NCBI GenBank assembly: GCA_029204225.1
Contig: CM055110.1
Span: forward strand, 37,960,195-38,024,194
Reading direction: 5' to 3'
Origin: Diphasiastrum complanatum
Taxonomy: Eukaryota; Streptophyta; Lycopodiopsida; Lycopodiales; Lycopodiaceae
Length of the DNA: 64,000 bases
Made by a program: the position numbers and the translations under genes. Below, piece after piece: positions 22,165 to 36,000 of this stretch. Each line of letters begins with the position of its first letter. Position 1 is the first letter of the stretch. The notes under the pieces are model-generated. The model was not told where the DNA came from. It did not search any database and worked only from the letters and a program-made list of their open reading frames with translations.

Positions 22165-25100
22165 CTGCAGAAGTACAAATCAACTGTCTGTACAAAGCTT
22201 TATAGTAACAATGCAACTTGTAATACTGTGACTCTACTAGTTCATTTAATAAACGTAGTGGCCCATTCTCTCTTACAACTGTAGATTTCTATGTAAAAAC
22301 ATGATATGCATTCAGCTTCCTAATGGCAAAGGACAGTCATACAAGGAAATTACCTGAATAACAGGGTCATCCAAAGCAGACGAGGAGCCAAACCACTCTA
22401 TGTTGGCTAGTCCGCCACCCAAAGGTGTATGAGCAGTGACGGCTACTCCATGCTTTTGGCAAAACTTGACAAGAGAATCCCTTTGAAAATAGGGATGAGT
22501 TTCGATCTGATTCACTGCTGGCTTTATCTTTGAATATGCCAGGCAATCTCTTGTAAGAAAAATGTCATAATTGCTGCAACAAAGAAGCATCTCAATTTGT
22601 TGCAAGAACTTAAAAATTAACCCCTAAGAATCAGATCAGCATGATCTTGATTGATTAGCATAGCTTAAAAACCCACAAGTGAGGCTCTCCGACCAAGCTC
22701 TCAAAACTCAAGAACCCAGAAGTGAACAATGAGCCTATCAAAAGAAATTCATGGACTCCTGCTATCTTTGATGCCCAAAAACATCACAACAGTACTAAGT
22801 AGCTAGGGCCATGTCCCAATGACTAAGAGATAAAACTGGGCACTTTTCATAAACCAGAGTGTTAAGCAGTCCAAATAACGATAAGGCTTGAAGTTTTGAA
22901 TACAACATAATGCCTTAACTCTCACCTACAAACAACAAACATTCTTCTCAATGTGAAGATACGGCATTCAGGTGTGGCATGAGAGAATAGCAGTCGGAGG
23001 TGCTCAAAAGGCTTTTAAGACAAACTACCACACTCACATAGACCATTATATTATGACAGGCATCTTCACCTTCAGCTTTCATCCAATAAAGTGTAATTGA
23101 TGGAAGTGCACAAAGCACACACCAGTGATCCAAGCCCACAAAATGTTGCTTAGCCAGAAGTTGAGCTATCTAATTCAAAATTATACTGAATAATCAAAGA
23201 AACAAGGCATGGCTTGGATAATTTGATGAGTTTGGAAGAACTCCACTTGGCACTGCGTAAGGGGAGATTGGGAAGATTTGGAGAGACTTGAAAATTTTGC
23301 CTTGTTGTAAACATTACCAATTTATTAGTGAGCTTCTGCAATTTGTAATGTTTATTGTGCCTGAGAATCAATATTCTTATGCTTCAAGGTAGAGGGTAAG
23401 CACATAGAATGCTTTGATTAAAATTTAGCTTTCAAACACATTCAATAATGAAAGCCAAAAAAACCTTAGTTCAAAATAATTTTAGAAGGACAAAAACACA
23501 ATCGAGCATGTAAACTATGGAACAATCCCTCAAGGAATCAAAATTGGAAGCAAGCATGAGAGCTCTAAGACATTTCTCACTACTAACTTTTCTAATCTTC
23601 AAAATGCTTCTCTGTTAGGTTCACTATTTATTCCATCATCGTTGTCCAGAATTCGTCCTTCAACTGCTCCAAGCTGGTGATCCTATGTTGCAATCGTGTA
23701 ATTTTTGCTTACGTGCTCACACCACCCAGTTTGTGCCATGCACTCTATATGTACTGTTGCTTAATGTGCATCCTTGGTATTAATCTTCTGATATGAATCA
23801 CACTAATAAAGGTGTAATAGCACCAAACGAGCTGCTGCGATAGATTTCAAGTTTTCCAGTAGCAAAAAAGCATCAAATTATCAAGCAAATGAGAACTAAT
23901 TTTTAGTGTGTCAAACCCAAAAACAGAAGCAAACTGGAACAGAGATTTTTCATCCCGCAAACATTGAAGAAGATGATTTCTTTTCTCTCTGATAGGTTTA
24001 CAAGAATCTGCAATACCGTAAAAAATACTATTAAAACCAGTAACATAGTCTTGCAAATATGACCTCAAGAATGAGGTATCAGGAGGAGAGTTTGAAATAA
24101 TTAGGTTTTGTGTTGAAATATCCCTTGCCTTTCCACTATCTTTAGACGCACAGCAATTATTTAAATTTAACAAATAGGGTCTAACAATCCCAATTATAAA
24201 TGTTGGGTCCATAAAAACCCAAATAGCATCTGTATGGATACATATGTCATTAGAAAGTTTGCACACCTGTCTAGGGAGCAGATGGATCATGGTGAAAAAT
24301 ACAAAGAACGGGCTTTGAGCTACACAGGTTCAACCACCCATCACCTGTGACTTCTAATATGCAACCAAGATCAAAGTGCTCGTCATATGGTTTGTAGTAT
24401 GTACATTCTTGCACATACAGTGTACATACTGCCAACTAAACTGAGAACATATTGCAAAAGTTCTGGCTATTTCATCCAGTCTTAACTCAATGCAATAGAG
24501 CAATTTTTGTGTATATTAAACCAGCTTCAATTTTAGATGGATAGGACATTGTGGTCATGAGGACCTTGGCTAAGTTGGTTCAGACCTAAGCATTCTCATC
24601 AAATATCCAAAACCTTGAAAGAGGCATACCAAAAGCAACAATAGCTACTTCAGCAACTCTTTGCAAAAACCTTCATTTTAAGATGAAAGCCCTATCCAAT
24701 AGCTACTTCCAAAAAAACTATCAAAATCTTTGACTTTGTAAAGCTAGATCAGTACCTTATGCCAATGCTACGAACAAGGCCTTCTGATACCAAATCTTCC
24801 ATGGCATGCCACGTTGTCTCAAGTGAGATTGTGACATCTATGTCAAGCATCCCATCTTTATCCAAAACACTGGCAGTCGTACCAACGCCTGTTCAAGGAA
24901 ATGCATCACAGGCTAACAGAGCTAAAGGTCTCAGTTTGCCATAGTTTGACATGAAGAAGGTTTATAAATAGTCTTTTAGTTATTAATAAAGCATTTTCTA
25001 GCCTCACCACAATTACTCATGATTGGGATTCCAATCAGTAAAAAATTGCATCACTTTACCTGTGTGCCTGATTGCAACAGGAAAATGCACCAAGTAAAGA

Positions 25101-25695
25101 TCCAGGTATTCAAGCTGCAGCTTCTTCAAGCTATCTTTACAAGCTTCGCGAACATGTCCATGGTCAGAGTTCCATAGCTACAAGTCAAGACAGACAGGAC
25201 AAGGCCTTAATAGTCAACACCTCTAAAAAACAAACTAGCCATTAGATTCCTTACCTGATATACACTTCAGCACAAGATCATAAGGAATTTGTAATATTGT
25301 GATTTTCATTATAGCATGTCACAGATCAGCAGAATAGATGCAGTTATGTAAGTGTAATCTTAAAATAGAAGACAAGTTTTAAAAGGCTTGACCATCATAG
25401 AAGGACATGATGCAAAACTTAAGCGCATTTTGTCAACTTCAGCAATCAAAGTACACTTTGCAACAGCACAGCCTTCAGCACAGGATGCATGATCCCAAGA
25501 TATGAATTTCCTATGGGTTACCTTGGTAGTAATAAAGACCTCTTCCCGTTTTACTAGTCCTTGATGGAATGCTTCTGAAAGTGCTTCCCCCACCTCTGCT
25601 TCATTCTTGTAATCAGCTGAAATAGACCACATAACAACTCATCAGCCTTATTCAAAGGAGTTCACTGCAAGAATCCAGCATTATCATTCACAACT

Positions 25696-25763
<68 letters not shown>

Positions 25764-28700
25764 TGTACCACAATAAAAAAAAGGAAGATAAATAAATGTT
25801 CAAACTTGAAGCAGGCATGAATATCAACTCAGCATGTACACCAATAATTATTGCATCAGTAAGAGATACAGAGGATGAGCACAAATAAGAATACTTGTTA
25901 AATTTGGAACCCTATTATCCATCAGTTAGTGTTGCATGAAGTACAATTGGACCCCTAAAAGCATACTGGTCATTTACATGTAAGTGCATATATTCCGCAG
26001 GCCTCTTTACATTTACTATTGGTTATGTATATTTATGGTTACGCATTTTATATTAGTCATGTACAGGCCCCAGAGCCTTTTTATATGCTTATGACCCGCA
26101 CTGGGTCCTTTTTTATGACATTGACTGGCCTTGGGCCCTTATTATATGGTTATATGTGGAGTGGGGGCCCATAGGAGGGCGCACTATTTTCCCTCCACAT
26201 TTTGCCTCCCTTTACTTTTGAATTCCTATTTTAGGGTTCATTGATAGGGTATTTATAGGGGCATTTGTACACTCATTTTTCAGATTATTGATTGGTATTG
26301 CTTGGGCTTTTTGTGGGAGAACCTATTGTCTTGTCTATTGCTTGTAAGGCTTTAGTCTATTGCTGTCTTTTATGCTTCATTGATTCAACACCTGAGATTT
26401 TGATCATAACTGCTATAATTAGGCTCTGTTTTTTATCCTGGAAATAGATTAGGGCTTGTACTTGATATAGACATTGCTACTTGCTTTAGCATAGCTTGAG
26501 ATAGATCTAGATCTTATAGGTGGAAAAAGTCAATTATTTTGCTCCAAATTGATCGCTGGTGACTGCTGTATCTGTGTTGGAATTGGTCGTTGTCTCCAAC
26601 AAGGAATTTGAAGGGATTGGCTGCTGTTTTTGAAGGAACTCTTCATTGGAATAGTTCACTACTGATCAGGAGAAGGGTTGTTGATTATAGCTTGTCTTTT
26701 GTTTGCTGGAATCAGTGCTAATTCATAGGATTGTTTGCTGGTTTTATTTTGCACTTGGTTCGCTGGAGTCTGCAAGGCAAATCACTGATTATTTGGATGC
26801 AATGTTTGCTACTGGTCACCTAGAAATGTTTGCTGGAGTTCGTTGACAGGGAATCAATTCTTTGCTGCCTACTGCTTCTAAAAAAACAAGTGTGTTCACA
26901 AGCTTGTGCTGTAGATACACCTGAGACAGCTCGCTACAAGAAAGAAGTCTCTGTAATCATTTGCATGCATGAACTGGTCACTGAACCAAAATGCTGTAGA
27001 ACAGCAAAACGAGCTGGATTGCATTTATTTGGAAGTTATTGGCTGTTGAAGTGTTCCAATAAGTATTAAGTTGCTGTTACGGTCAGAAAATTTCTTAAAA
27101 TACAAGGATTCCATTGAAGCTAGTACATAGAAGAGGAAAATTTTGGACAACCGACAAATTTTGTTAACTTTGAAGAATCGCCACATTTTTGTGGAACTGA
27201 CAAAATTTTGCGAAACCAAAAAAAATATCATTGAATCATTAGTGTTATTGTTTTACAATGGCATTTTTGAATGTGGTGTTATCAGAACTTAGTAAGCTTG
27301 ATGGTACAAATTTTAGCATCCAGAAATTTAAGATGCAAAATAGTCTCATGGATCGAGAATACTGGGATATCATATGATAGGGAGTTGAGAGAGTATCTGA
27401 AGCAAAGAAGAAAAGCTCATCATATCATTAACTTATCAGTTAAAGATGTGATTATACGTCATATTAGAGATGCTGCTGGACTTAAGGAAGCTTGGGATAT
27501 TCTCAAGAATTTGTCAATTTTTTAGGTTTTGTTCTTAACTAGTAAGTTACATACTTTGAAGATGGATACAAGAGAATCAGTGACGGATTACTTTACATGA
27601 GTGGAAGCGTTAACAGTTAACTTAAGGAAACTGGTTAACATAATTGGATGTTCCCGTGATTGGAGAAAACTTTGTGTATCCCGATAGTATGACCAATCTC
27701 TCTCGTCTAGAACAGACTAGTCGTTAAGTCGAGAGGTTGTGGAACTCCATTAAAGCAACATGCAAGCTAATAAAATGCAATACTTGTCTAGACTTGTTAT
27801 AAACTGTTAATTCGTATAAGTCCCGCATGAAAAATGAAATTTATCAAGCATTTTAGGAAGGAAAAGCTTCCTCCAGGCAAAGGGAACTTCCTTCAAAGCC
27901 GGCAAGCTGGCTGAATTCCTTGTGGAATTCCAAAACGCTGGCATTGTATAAATATTCATTTGCCAAATGGGCCACTGTGAATGCATGACTTATGTCCGGT
28001 AATTCACAGTTTCTTGGCCAAAATGCTGGTCAAATTGCCCCGACATTGGAAAAGTTAAGCCTGTAGTAATGGGAGAAAAAATTGCACATGCCATCGAACA
28101 CCAAAAGAAGAAAACAAGAAACCAATAAAGAATGATATGTCACATTACTCTCTCATCGAATAGGTCTGAAGGCTTGTAAGGCCCGATGGGCAGAACTCAT
28201 TCAGAAATTTGATTTTGAGGTATGGCATATCAGAAGAACCATTCCTTTAAGAACCGAAAAGTTTCGCAGGAGTGACACAACTGAAAAACTCTTAACGTTA
28301 AATTTGAGGTATTGATCATGACCCCTATGGGATATCTCAAATTTACAAAATCAAAAACCCTGTATACTATTGCTTTCTTCTAAGAATATATTAGTGAATC
28401 GCAATTCGCTGCAGTGAATCGTGGACAGAATCGTTAAAAAAAAAAAAACCAGAAACCCGATTTTCGGCCTCCTCCTCGCGCACAGAACCGCGCCAGCAGT
28501 GGAGGAGGCAAATTTCTTTTCTGAGAGCTGTGGGCGTCCAATCTTCGCAAGTGAATACTTGGCAGGCATCTACTCGACGATACGAAGCTGGTGTGCACGG
28601 TGTCGGCTGGGTCTGAGCTTCGTGGAGAGCGAAAGGACCAATTTTCGATATTTGGTAAGTGTAGGCTTGATTTTTTGCAATTGTTGACATTGAGCTGTAG

Positions 28701-31700
28701 GCAACCAAATCGAGCGTAGTTGGCTCTAGACCACCTTTCTTCACGCCCACAGTGATTTTTACAGCATCAGTTTCAGCCGTCACGACACACCTAGCAAGAT
28801 TTGAACACCACATTCCAAATGCTTGTGTACTTTGGCCATTTTCACAGAATGGCTTGTTGGAAACCGAGTGAGGTGATGTCTGAGCCTAGAATGCATTTCC
28901 ACATGCTTGCACAGACTCCTATGACCTCCGTTCCGCCCGTCTACGTCCGTATCACAAATTTCAATTTTCATGCCTTGATTCCATACTTTTTAAGGTTTAG
29001 GCGTGGACCATCGTGCAAACATCTGCTAGGGGCGCAGTTGAAGCCCACACTGCACTCCTTTATGCCTGCACGGACTCCGACGCTAACGTCAGTCGCCTGT
29101 TATCCCTCATACAGAAATTATTCTATCCCACGCCCTAATCTCATGTTCTTCTTTGGCACTTGATATAATGTGTGAACTGGAATCGTTCTGATGTATGCTT
29201 TGGTATTTTGAGCTCTATTTGAGCTCGGTAATGTTGTTCAATGCAATGTATTTTTTTTTTCTACTGAACGTTTGCCTGATTATTTGTTGTTTGCAGGTTT
29301 AGGGTCGTGTTGATACGATGCCAGTGCCGGACCGAGGCCTTTGGGCCGAGGTTGAGCTTACCAACGGGGATGTGGGCACACACCATGGCTCAGGCACCCG
29401 CAGATGGAGATGCTTGCATTGCGGTGGTCACTTCACGGGATCACTCACCAAGGTTAGGGCTCACTTGCTGCGGGTCAGAGGGCCAGATGGGCGGACATTG
29501 GGCATATCTGATTGCCCCAGGATTTCTGATGAGGATCTGCAGAGGTTGTCTACCATGTACAGGCCCGGTACTGCATCACAAGGTTCTAGACAGGGACAGG
29601 CAGTTGGAGCAGCTACAGGTAGGCATGCAGGAGGGCTCACAGGCAGACAGGCAAGGCCTACCATGGATATTGGGCCCAGTACATCACGGGCAGGGCATGG
29701 TATAGCTGCAGGGCGTAGTACATCATGGGTTGGGCATGGTACAGGTGCAGGGCCTAGTACATCACGGGCAGAGCATGGTACAGCTGCAGGGCCCAGTACA
29801 GCATGGGCAGAGCATGGTTCAGGTGCAAGGCCCAGTACAGCACCTTCAGTTCCATCCGCAGCAGCAGCAGGACCATCAGATGAGCATGTTGGTTCAGCAG
29901 CAGCGAGTGCTTCTCGACCCTCCTCCTCGGCAGCAGATGCACCACATGCTTCGGCAGATGTTGCCAGAGAGAGTGACACACCCACAGATCAGCCATCCGT
30001 TGGGCATGCTAGACCACGAGCACCATATACACAGCAGAGAGGGGTTAGGCCCAGGCAACAGACCCTTGATCGATGCGGCTGGCAGAGAGAGCAGCAGGCC
30101 CGTTGCACTCGACTGTGTGGCCAGTTCTTTTACGAGTGCGGCATTGCCTTTGCTGTTGCTGACACTTGGGTGTTCAGGGAGTTCTGTGCACAGATGGCGG
30201 CCGTGGATGCTACATGGACACCTCCCAGGCGAGAGGCACTACGAGGGAGGTTGCTTCGTCAGGAGGAGGAGACCATCACGCGGGAGTTGAGTTCCATTCG
30301 CTCAGCTTGGCAGCAGTAAGTAACTTGTCTTTGTAATCTCTTTGCATGTGTTTAGGATTTACTGGTGCCGTAATTTTTGCATGTAGCTAATGGGTGTTTT
30401 GCGGCAGGTATGGATGCACGATATTGAGCGATGGATGGACCGACATTCGTCGGCAATCCGTCATCAATGTCTTGGTTTCTTGCCCGCTTGGCACAGTATT
30501 CCTACGTGGCGTGGATGCCACTCGAGGTGGTGACGCCATCACAGCCGATTTCATATGGGAGGTCATTAGAGATGTTATTGCTGACATCGGAGATGAGCAC
30601 GTGGTTCAGGTTGTCACCGACAACGCCTCAAACTGCAAGCAGATGGGCGAGATTACGATGAGGGAGCACCCCAGCATTGTGTGGACACCCTGTGCTGCAC
30701 ATTGCGTAGACTTGCTCATCCATGACCTGTGTGCGCTTCCATGGATCAGAGAGGTATAGTTTGTTCTATTTGCTATGCTTTCTTCCTTCGATGCTACTAA
30801 CCACATCTCAACTACTGTCTAAACTTTTTTACTAGGTGTTTGTGTTGCAGATCACTTCTACGGCCATGCGCCTGGTCACTTTTGTCACCAGGAAGAGGCG
30901 TGTGTTGGCCCTATTCCGCACCTTCTCCACCCTAAACCTGAAGAAGCCCGCACCCACACGCTTTGCGTTTTACTTCTTGGTGCTAGAGCGATTGGTGGTG
31001 GTGAAGGATGCATTGCGGCGGATGGTTTCCAGTGTGGCCTTCCGGGACTTTACAGACCTCCCCCATTCGGCATTTTTCCAGTCCACTGTGTACGGCGACG
31101 AGTTCTGGAGAGCTGCTGAGGAGATTAGTGGGATCCTACTACCCATTTATAGAGTGCTGCGTCTGGTAGACCGTGAGGGGTGCACCCTCGGTCTCATTTA
31201 CGAGTTCATGGAGCGCATCGGCGAGGGGATTCTGTTGTCAGCTTTGGACGAGCATAGGTATGACTCTTCAGTGTCTAGTTTGTTGTTTCTCACTCGAGTC
31301 TGATGCGTTTCTTTTATGCTATGGTTTAGTGATTGTTGTAATTTGTCTGCTGCAGGAGGCGCGAGATCTCACGCATCTGTGAGGCCAGATGGGACTACTT
31401 CCACTGACCCATCCACGTCGTAGCCCACATGTTGCACCCCTTGTGGCGCTCTACACGAGAGAGGGACGATCCGGAGCTGCACCGGGGATGGGTGGAGTAC
31501 ACGGAGCGCGTATGGCCCGGACCAGGTACGTGTGAGAAATCGTTTGGTAGCAATGTTACTGTAGTATTGTACTCATTGGTAGTGTCTGAATTTGAGGGGT
31601 CTTACATGTGCCATGTTTTTCCTTTTGCCAATAGGTCCGATGCTGGCCAACATTGCAAGCCAGCTGCTCGCATTTGAGCGCTTCCAGTTTCCTTTCGATG

Positions 31701-33003
31701 GAGAGCAGAGTCAGCGGAGGGAGGATCAGCTGAGGCCCGTTACATGGTGGTGCATCCACGGGCGCAGCACAGGTGACCTGAGGCGATTGGCTGAGAGAGT
31801 CCTTGCACAGGACTGTTCTGCAGGAGCTTGTGAGCGGAATTGGAGCACCTGGGCCTTGTATCACACGCAGAAGAGGAACAGGTTGTCCATCGAGCAGTGT
31901 AGGCGGTTGGTGTTTGTGAACACCAACGGCCGTATGCTGAGGCGCACACGAGGAGAGGGTCTGATGCTCGAGGTGAGTCACATCATCACCCCCTTTTTCT
32001 TGGTATGCTTTGATGAATTGATTTGCTTTCAAAATATGCAGTGAGTTGCACAATACCTACCTAACAACAATGTATTGTATTTGGTTGCAGGTGGACCCCG
32101 ACACTTGCTTGGTGGATTCGATAGCTGCTGCTCCTCGGGCACCACCCACACAGGAGGAGAGTAGAGAGCTCTAAAAACAGGCACAGGCTGAAGCACGGGC
32201 TTTACGGCGGCAGAGGAGGACAGAGAGGCAGAGGGAGAGGGCTGAGGAGGTAGATGACGAGGTCTCGGAGGGTGGAGAGATGCTCGAGGCAGACTATGTG
32301 GAGGAGGAGGAGTGGGTTGAGGGAGATAAAGAGGAGGACGAGGAGATGTGGGCGGAGGCACAGGGGGATGACTTGGCTGACCTGCTGGTGGACCCTGATG
32401 CAGAGACAGAGGAGGAGCCAGCCATTCCTGCACGTAGGCCTAGGGGGAGACCTAGAGGTTCTAGGAGGGGGGGGCTGAGTACTCTTTTTGTAGACAGGAG
32501 TGGAGCATCACAGGCAGTCGTCGGCCAGGCATCATCACAGTGGGTAGGGCCATCCCAGGGCGTAGGGTTACGGCCACCTGACACACAGGCACGACGGAGT
32601 AGACACAGGGCTGGGGGCAGCCAGATGGGGGCCAGAGGAGGGGAGAGAGGCAGAGGCAGAGGCAGAGGTAGAGGCAGGGAGAGGGGGGTGGTCCAGAGCC
32701 AGGGCATGCAGCAGGGATCCAGAGCACGCAGCAGAGCCAGGGCCACACCACGACATATGGCTCCCTCCAGTTCCGATTCATCTGCGGACCCATGGGATCT
32801 GCAGTCCACAGATTCGGATGATTTATCCTACCATGACTCTGACGAGCCTTAGTTATATAGTTTTCATTACGTTCATGAAACATCATTGTACCCCTTTTTG
32901 GCGCCATGTGGCCCGATATTATATATTATGATGATCCTATTCACAGCATTGTCGTGATTCAGTATTGTTCTTTGTGGTTTTAGTTCAGTAACTTCGGTTT
33001 TAT

Positions 33004-33055
<52 letters not shown>

Positions 33056-36000
33056 TATGGTTGTTTTTTCAAAAATTGTTTCATTTAAGGCTAAAGTTCA
33101 GAATGATTCAGCTAGGTTTTTGTTCAGCATGGTTTTAGTTCCGTTTGTTGTGAATCGTGATCAGAGAGAGATAGAGAGAGGGAGAATCAGAGAAAGGGAC
33201 TATGTTCACTGGGAATGCCCCAATGTGTTCTCTTTTTTTTATATGGGATGCAGCTTTAGCGTAAAGGGACCATCCTGCACCTGAAACAGTCGGCAAACTA
33301 CACAATCATACTCCCCTCGATCAGAGCTTTCATCTGATACCCATATTGCACAAAAAAATTTCAAAAAAAAAAAAATTCGATTCTATACGATTCTGGGAAA
33401 ATCCCGAATCGCGAATCGAAATCGCGATTCGCGAATCGCGCTGCAACTATGATGCTAATTGACCCGACTTCATGTAATTCCTTGGAAGGTAATTATTATT
33501 ACCCGGTGACCTTGGACGATGTAACATAAATGGTTCACCAAATTGTTTTTTGATATATGGTTATTCTTCCCTGGCTAATCAATAATCCTTTTTCTAATTA
33601 TACGGGTCAATTTTTTAAGAAAATTTATAACGAACGAAGAAAATCTTTGGATAAGTCATTCAAGTGAATGTGTTGGGACATTAATCGTATTAAGTTACAT
33701 TAATGCAACACATATTTTTTACTTTCAAGATTTTCGAAGACTTCTCCTAGGCCATATCTACACTAATACGACGCCTATTGGAAACTCGTGTAGGTTCCTA
33801 TTAAAAGGGGGAGAAGTAGGTGGATAGAAAGCTATCTATGAAAAACATTTATAGCATTGATTCCAGGAGGAATCCATAATATGTATAGATGGACTTGTTT
33901 CTGCAATCAGGATCGATAAGATATTTTTGATACTGTTGGAATCTTCTAAGGATTGGTGTTGAAATCTAGTTAGATGTAAGGGAAAGAAAAATTAGAGAAC
34001 ATTATCATAGTAGAAAAGTTACTAATTATGAATCCGATTGATTTGTATCAGAACTAGAGAGTTCTATTACAAAAAGGGGTGGTTTTTGAAAATTGATTTA
34101 TATTCCTTGATGTGGAATGAAATTCCTTCTAACAATATATTCTATTAAAATAATCTCTAATTGAGATTTTGGTTATGGAGTAGCACTCTTGAGAAATATT
34201 CTCTCTTGATGATAACTGGGTTACAGGATTCTCAGTTAAATATGTGTTGTTTACCGATTGTGTGAGATCTATAGAGAGATGCTATATGGTGGATCAATCA
34301 TATTTTCATTGCGCAAGTTTTTAATTATGTGGATCCACAATGAGTTCCTTGGACTGAGTTTATATGCATGCATAAACTAGTCAGTTAAAACATAGACATA
34401 TTGATGAGAGTTGTTTGGAGACAATTACTCGCAGGTTAATAATGATATCTCGATGAGAATTGCTTGTTAGCCTAGGATGGATTTAGAATTAGATTGAATG
34501 TGGTGTTTTGAAATTGGCCCACACCTAAACATTCAAATATTTAAAAATCAAGTACAACTAACCGAATCAAGAGCGTTACTTTCGAGCTAGTTGTTTGAAT
34601 CTACAATGTAACATCATTTATTGATATTGTAATTTATATGTATTACTTATAAGTCACAAACATTATAAGTCATTTTGGATTCATTCAGAGGGTTATGTGC
34701 ATAGGATACGCAAAAACTTTTGGCTTTAATCTTTTCTCGATTGGAAAAAGATGAAGTGCTATCCCAAAAGCTCATATGGAGTTGGATAGTGTTGTAAACC
34801 AAAAGTCAGAACATCACATAATGAAGTTTCGATAAATCTTAAGTTATTCTAGATTAGAACTTACGAGTATTAAAATCTAGATGCATTCTAGATTGAATTT
34901 TAGCTGTAGAATGACACTTTGTGCCATATCTAGAGTAAGAACATTCTGAAAAATACAATTCTTTACAAGCATCGTATGATGAGTTGGTAAGTCCAGGACT
35001 TTTCTTGAAAGGAATCATGGTTCAGATTCTAGCTTATACTTGATTATTACAAGAGGGTAACGTGCGTGATCAAAAGATCAGACGCTATGTGCATATGTCT
35101 TTTGATGGCAATCTCCTTGGAGAGGTAGCTATCCTTGACGGAGATTGCTTGTAACAGTTATAAGCATTCGGCTACCGGTTATAACCTGTGTTGCAGCGGA
35201 TCGCGATCCGGAAGGATCTCGATCCGGATCGAGCGTTCCGGGACCAGAAACGCGTCTCAAGGTAGGCGGGCTCCTCCAACCACTCGAGATACCCGGTGGT
35301 AGATGGGAGAGTATCAGCATGGATTTTATAGTGGGGTTAATAAGAACGAGTAAAGGCCATGACTCGATCTGGGTAGTTGTAGACCGATTGACCAAGATGG
35401 TGCGTTTTGTACCGACCAAGAAAACTGTTACATCTCCAGAAGTCGCCAGGCTTTTTATAGAAAACATCTATAAGCTATATGGCCTTCCCGCTAATATAAT
35501 TAGCGATCGAGATCCAAAGTTTACAGGTAACTTTTGGAAGGCGTTGTTTAACAAGTTAGAGACTAAGTTGTCTATGAGCTCCACTGATCATCCCGAAACG
35601 GATGGTCAGACGGAAAGGGTCAATCAGGTTCTAGAAGATATGCTACGAGCATATGTTAGTAAAAAGCAAACCAATTGGGAAGAGTATCTTCCGCTTTTGG
35701 AATTTGCTTATAATAGCACTAAACACACCACTACAGGGTATAGTCCATTCATGCTAATGTATGGATTTCAACCTAGAGCCCCCATGGCCGTAGGGCTTAG
35801 GAAGGAAAAAGTACAAAGTGTTAAAGAGTTTCTTGAGGATATGGAAACTATGATCAAGATAGCTAAAGCTAATGTGAAGCAAGCACAAGCGCGAGCTAAA
35901 CATTATGCTGATAAAACCCGTAGGGATGTGACCTTTCAAGAAGGCGATCGGGTGTTTTTGAAAGTTCCTGAAGACTCTACCACTCTAAGCACAGGCAAGT

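Larger units (their letters stand above)
28395..33447 (+). mobile_element. hAT-like DNA transposon carrying an intron-containing transposase
   Basis: The transposase gene (29318-32852) is bracketed by complex inverted-repeat-like ends built from GAATCGC/GCGATTC units. The left end holds GAATCGCAATTCGCTGCAG (28396-28414), and the right end (33375-33447) is its inverted counterpart, ending in GCGAATCGCGCTGCA. Both ends have an inner A-rich run. I could not find a matching 8-bp target duplication, so the exact ends are uncertain. It sits in intron 1 of the aldo-keto reductase gene, in the opposite orientation. Confidence 0.6.

Noticed and set aside
27268-27292. Primer-site-like GTGGTGTTATCAGAAC
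   Set aside because: It lies inside the gag reading frame after its start codon and matches the tRNA-Met site poorly.
31556-32907. Long minus-strand frames opposite the transposase exons
   Set aside because: They are antisense to a well-supported coding frame in GC-rich low-complexity sequence, where stop-free shadows are expected.
28380-33460. 8-bp target duplication of the hAT-like element
   Set aside because: I compared several candidate end points on both sides and found no matching 8-mer, so no duplication is claimed.
34030-34048. Second primer-site-like TTGTATCAGAAC
   Set aside because: No LTR end directly precedes it and no gag follows; likely chance.
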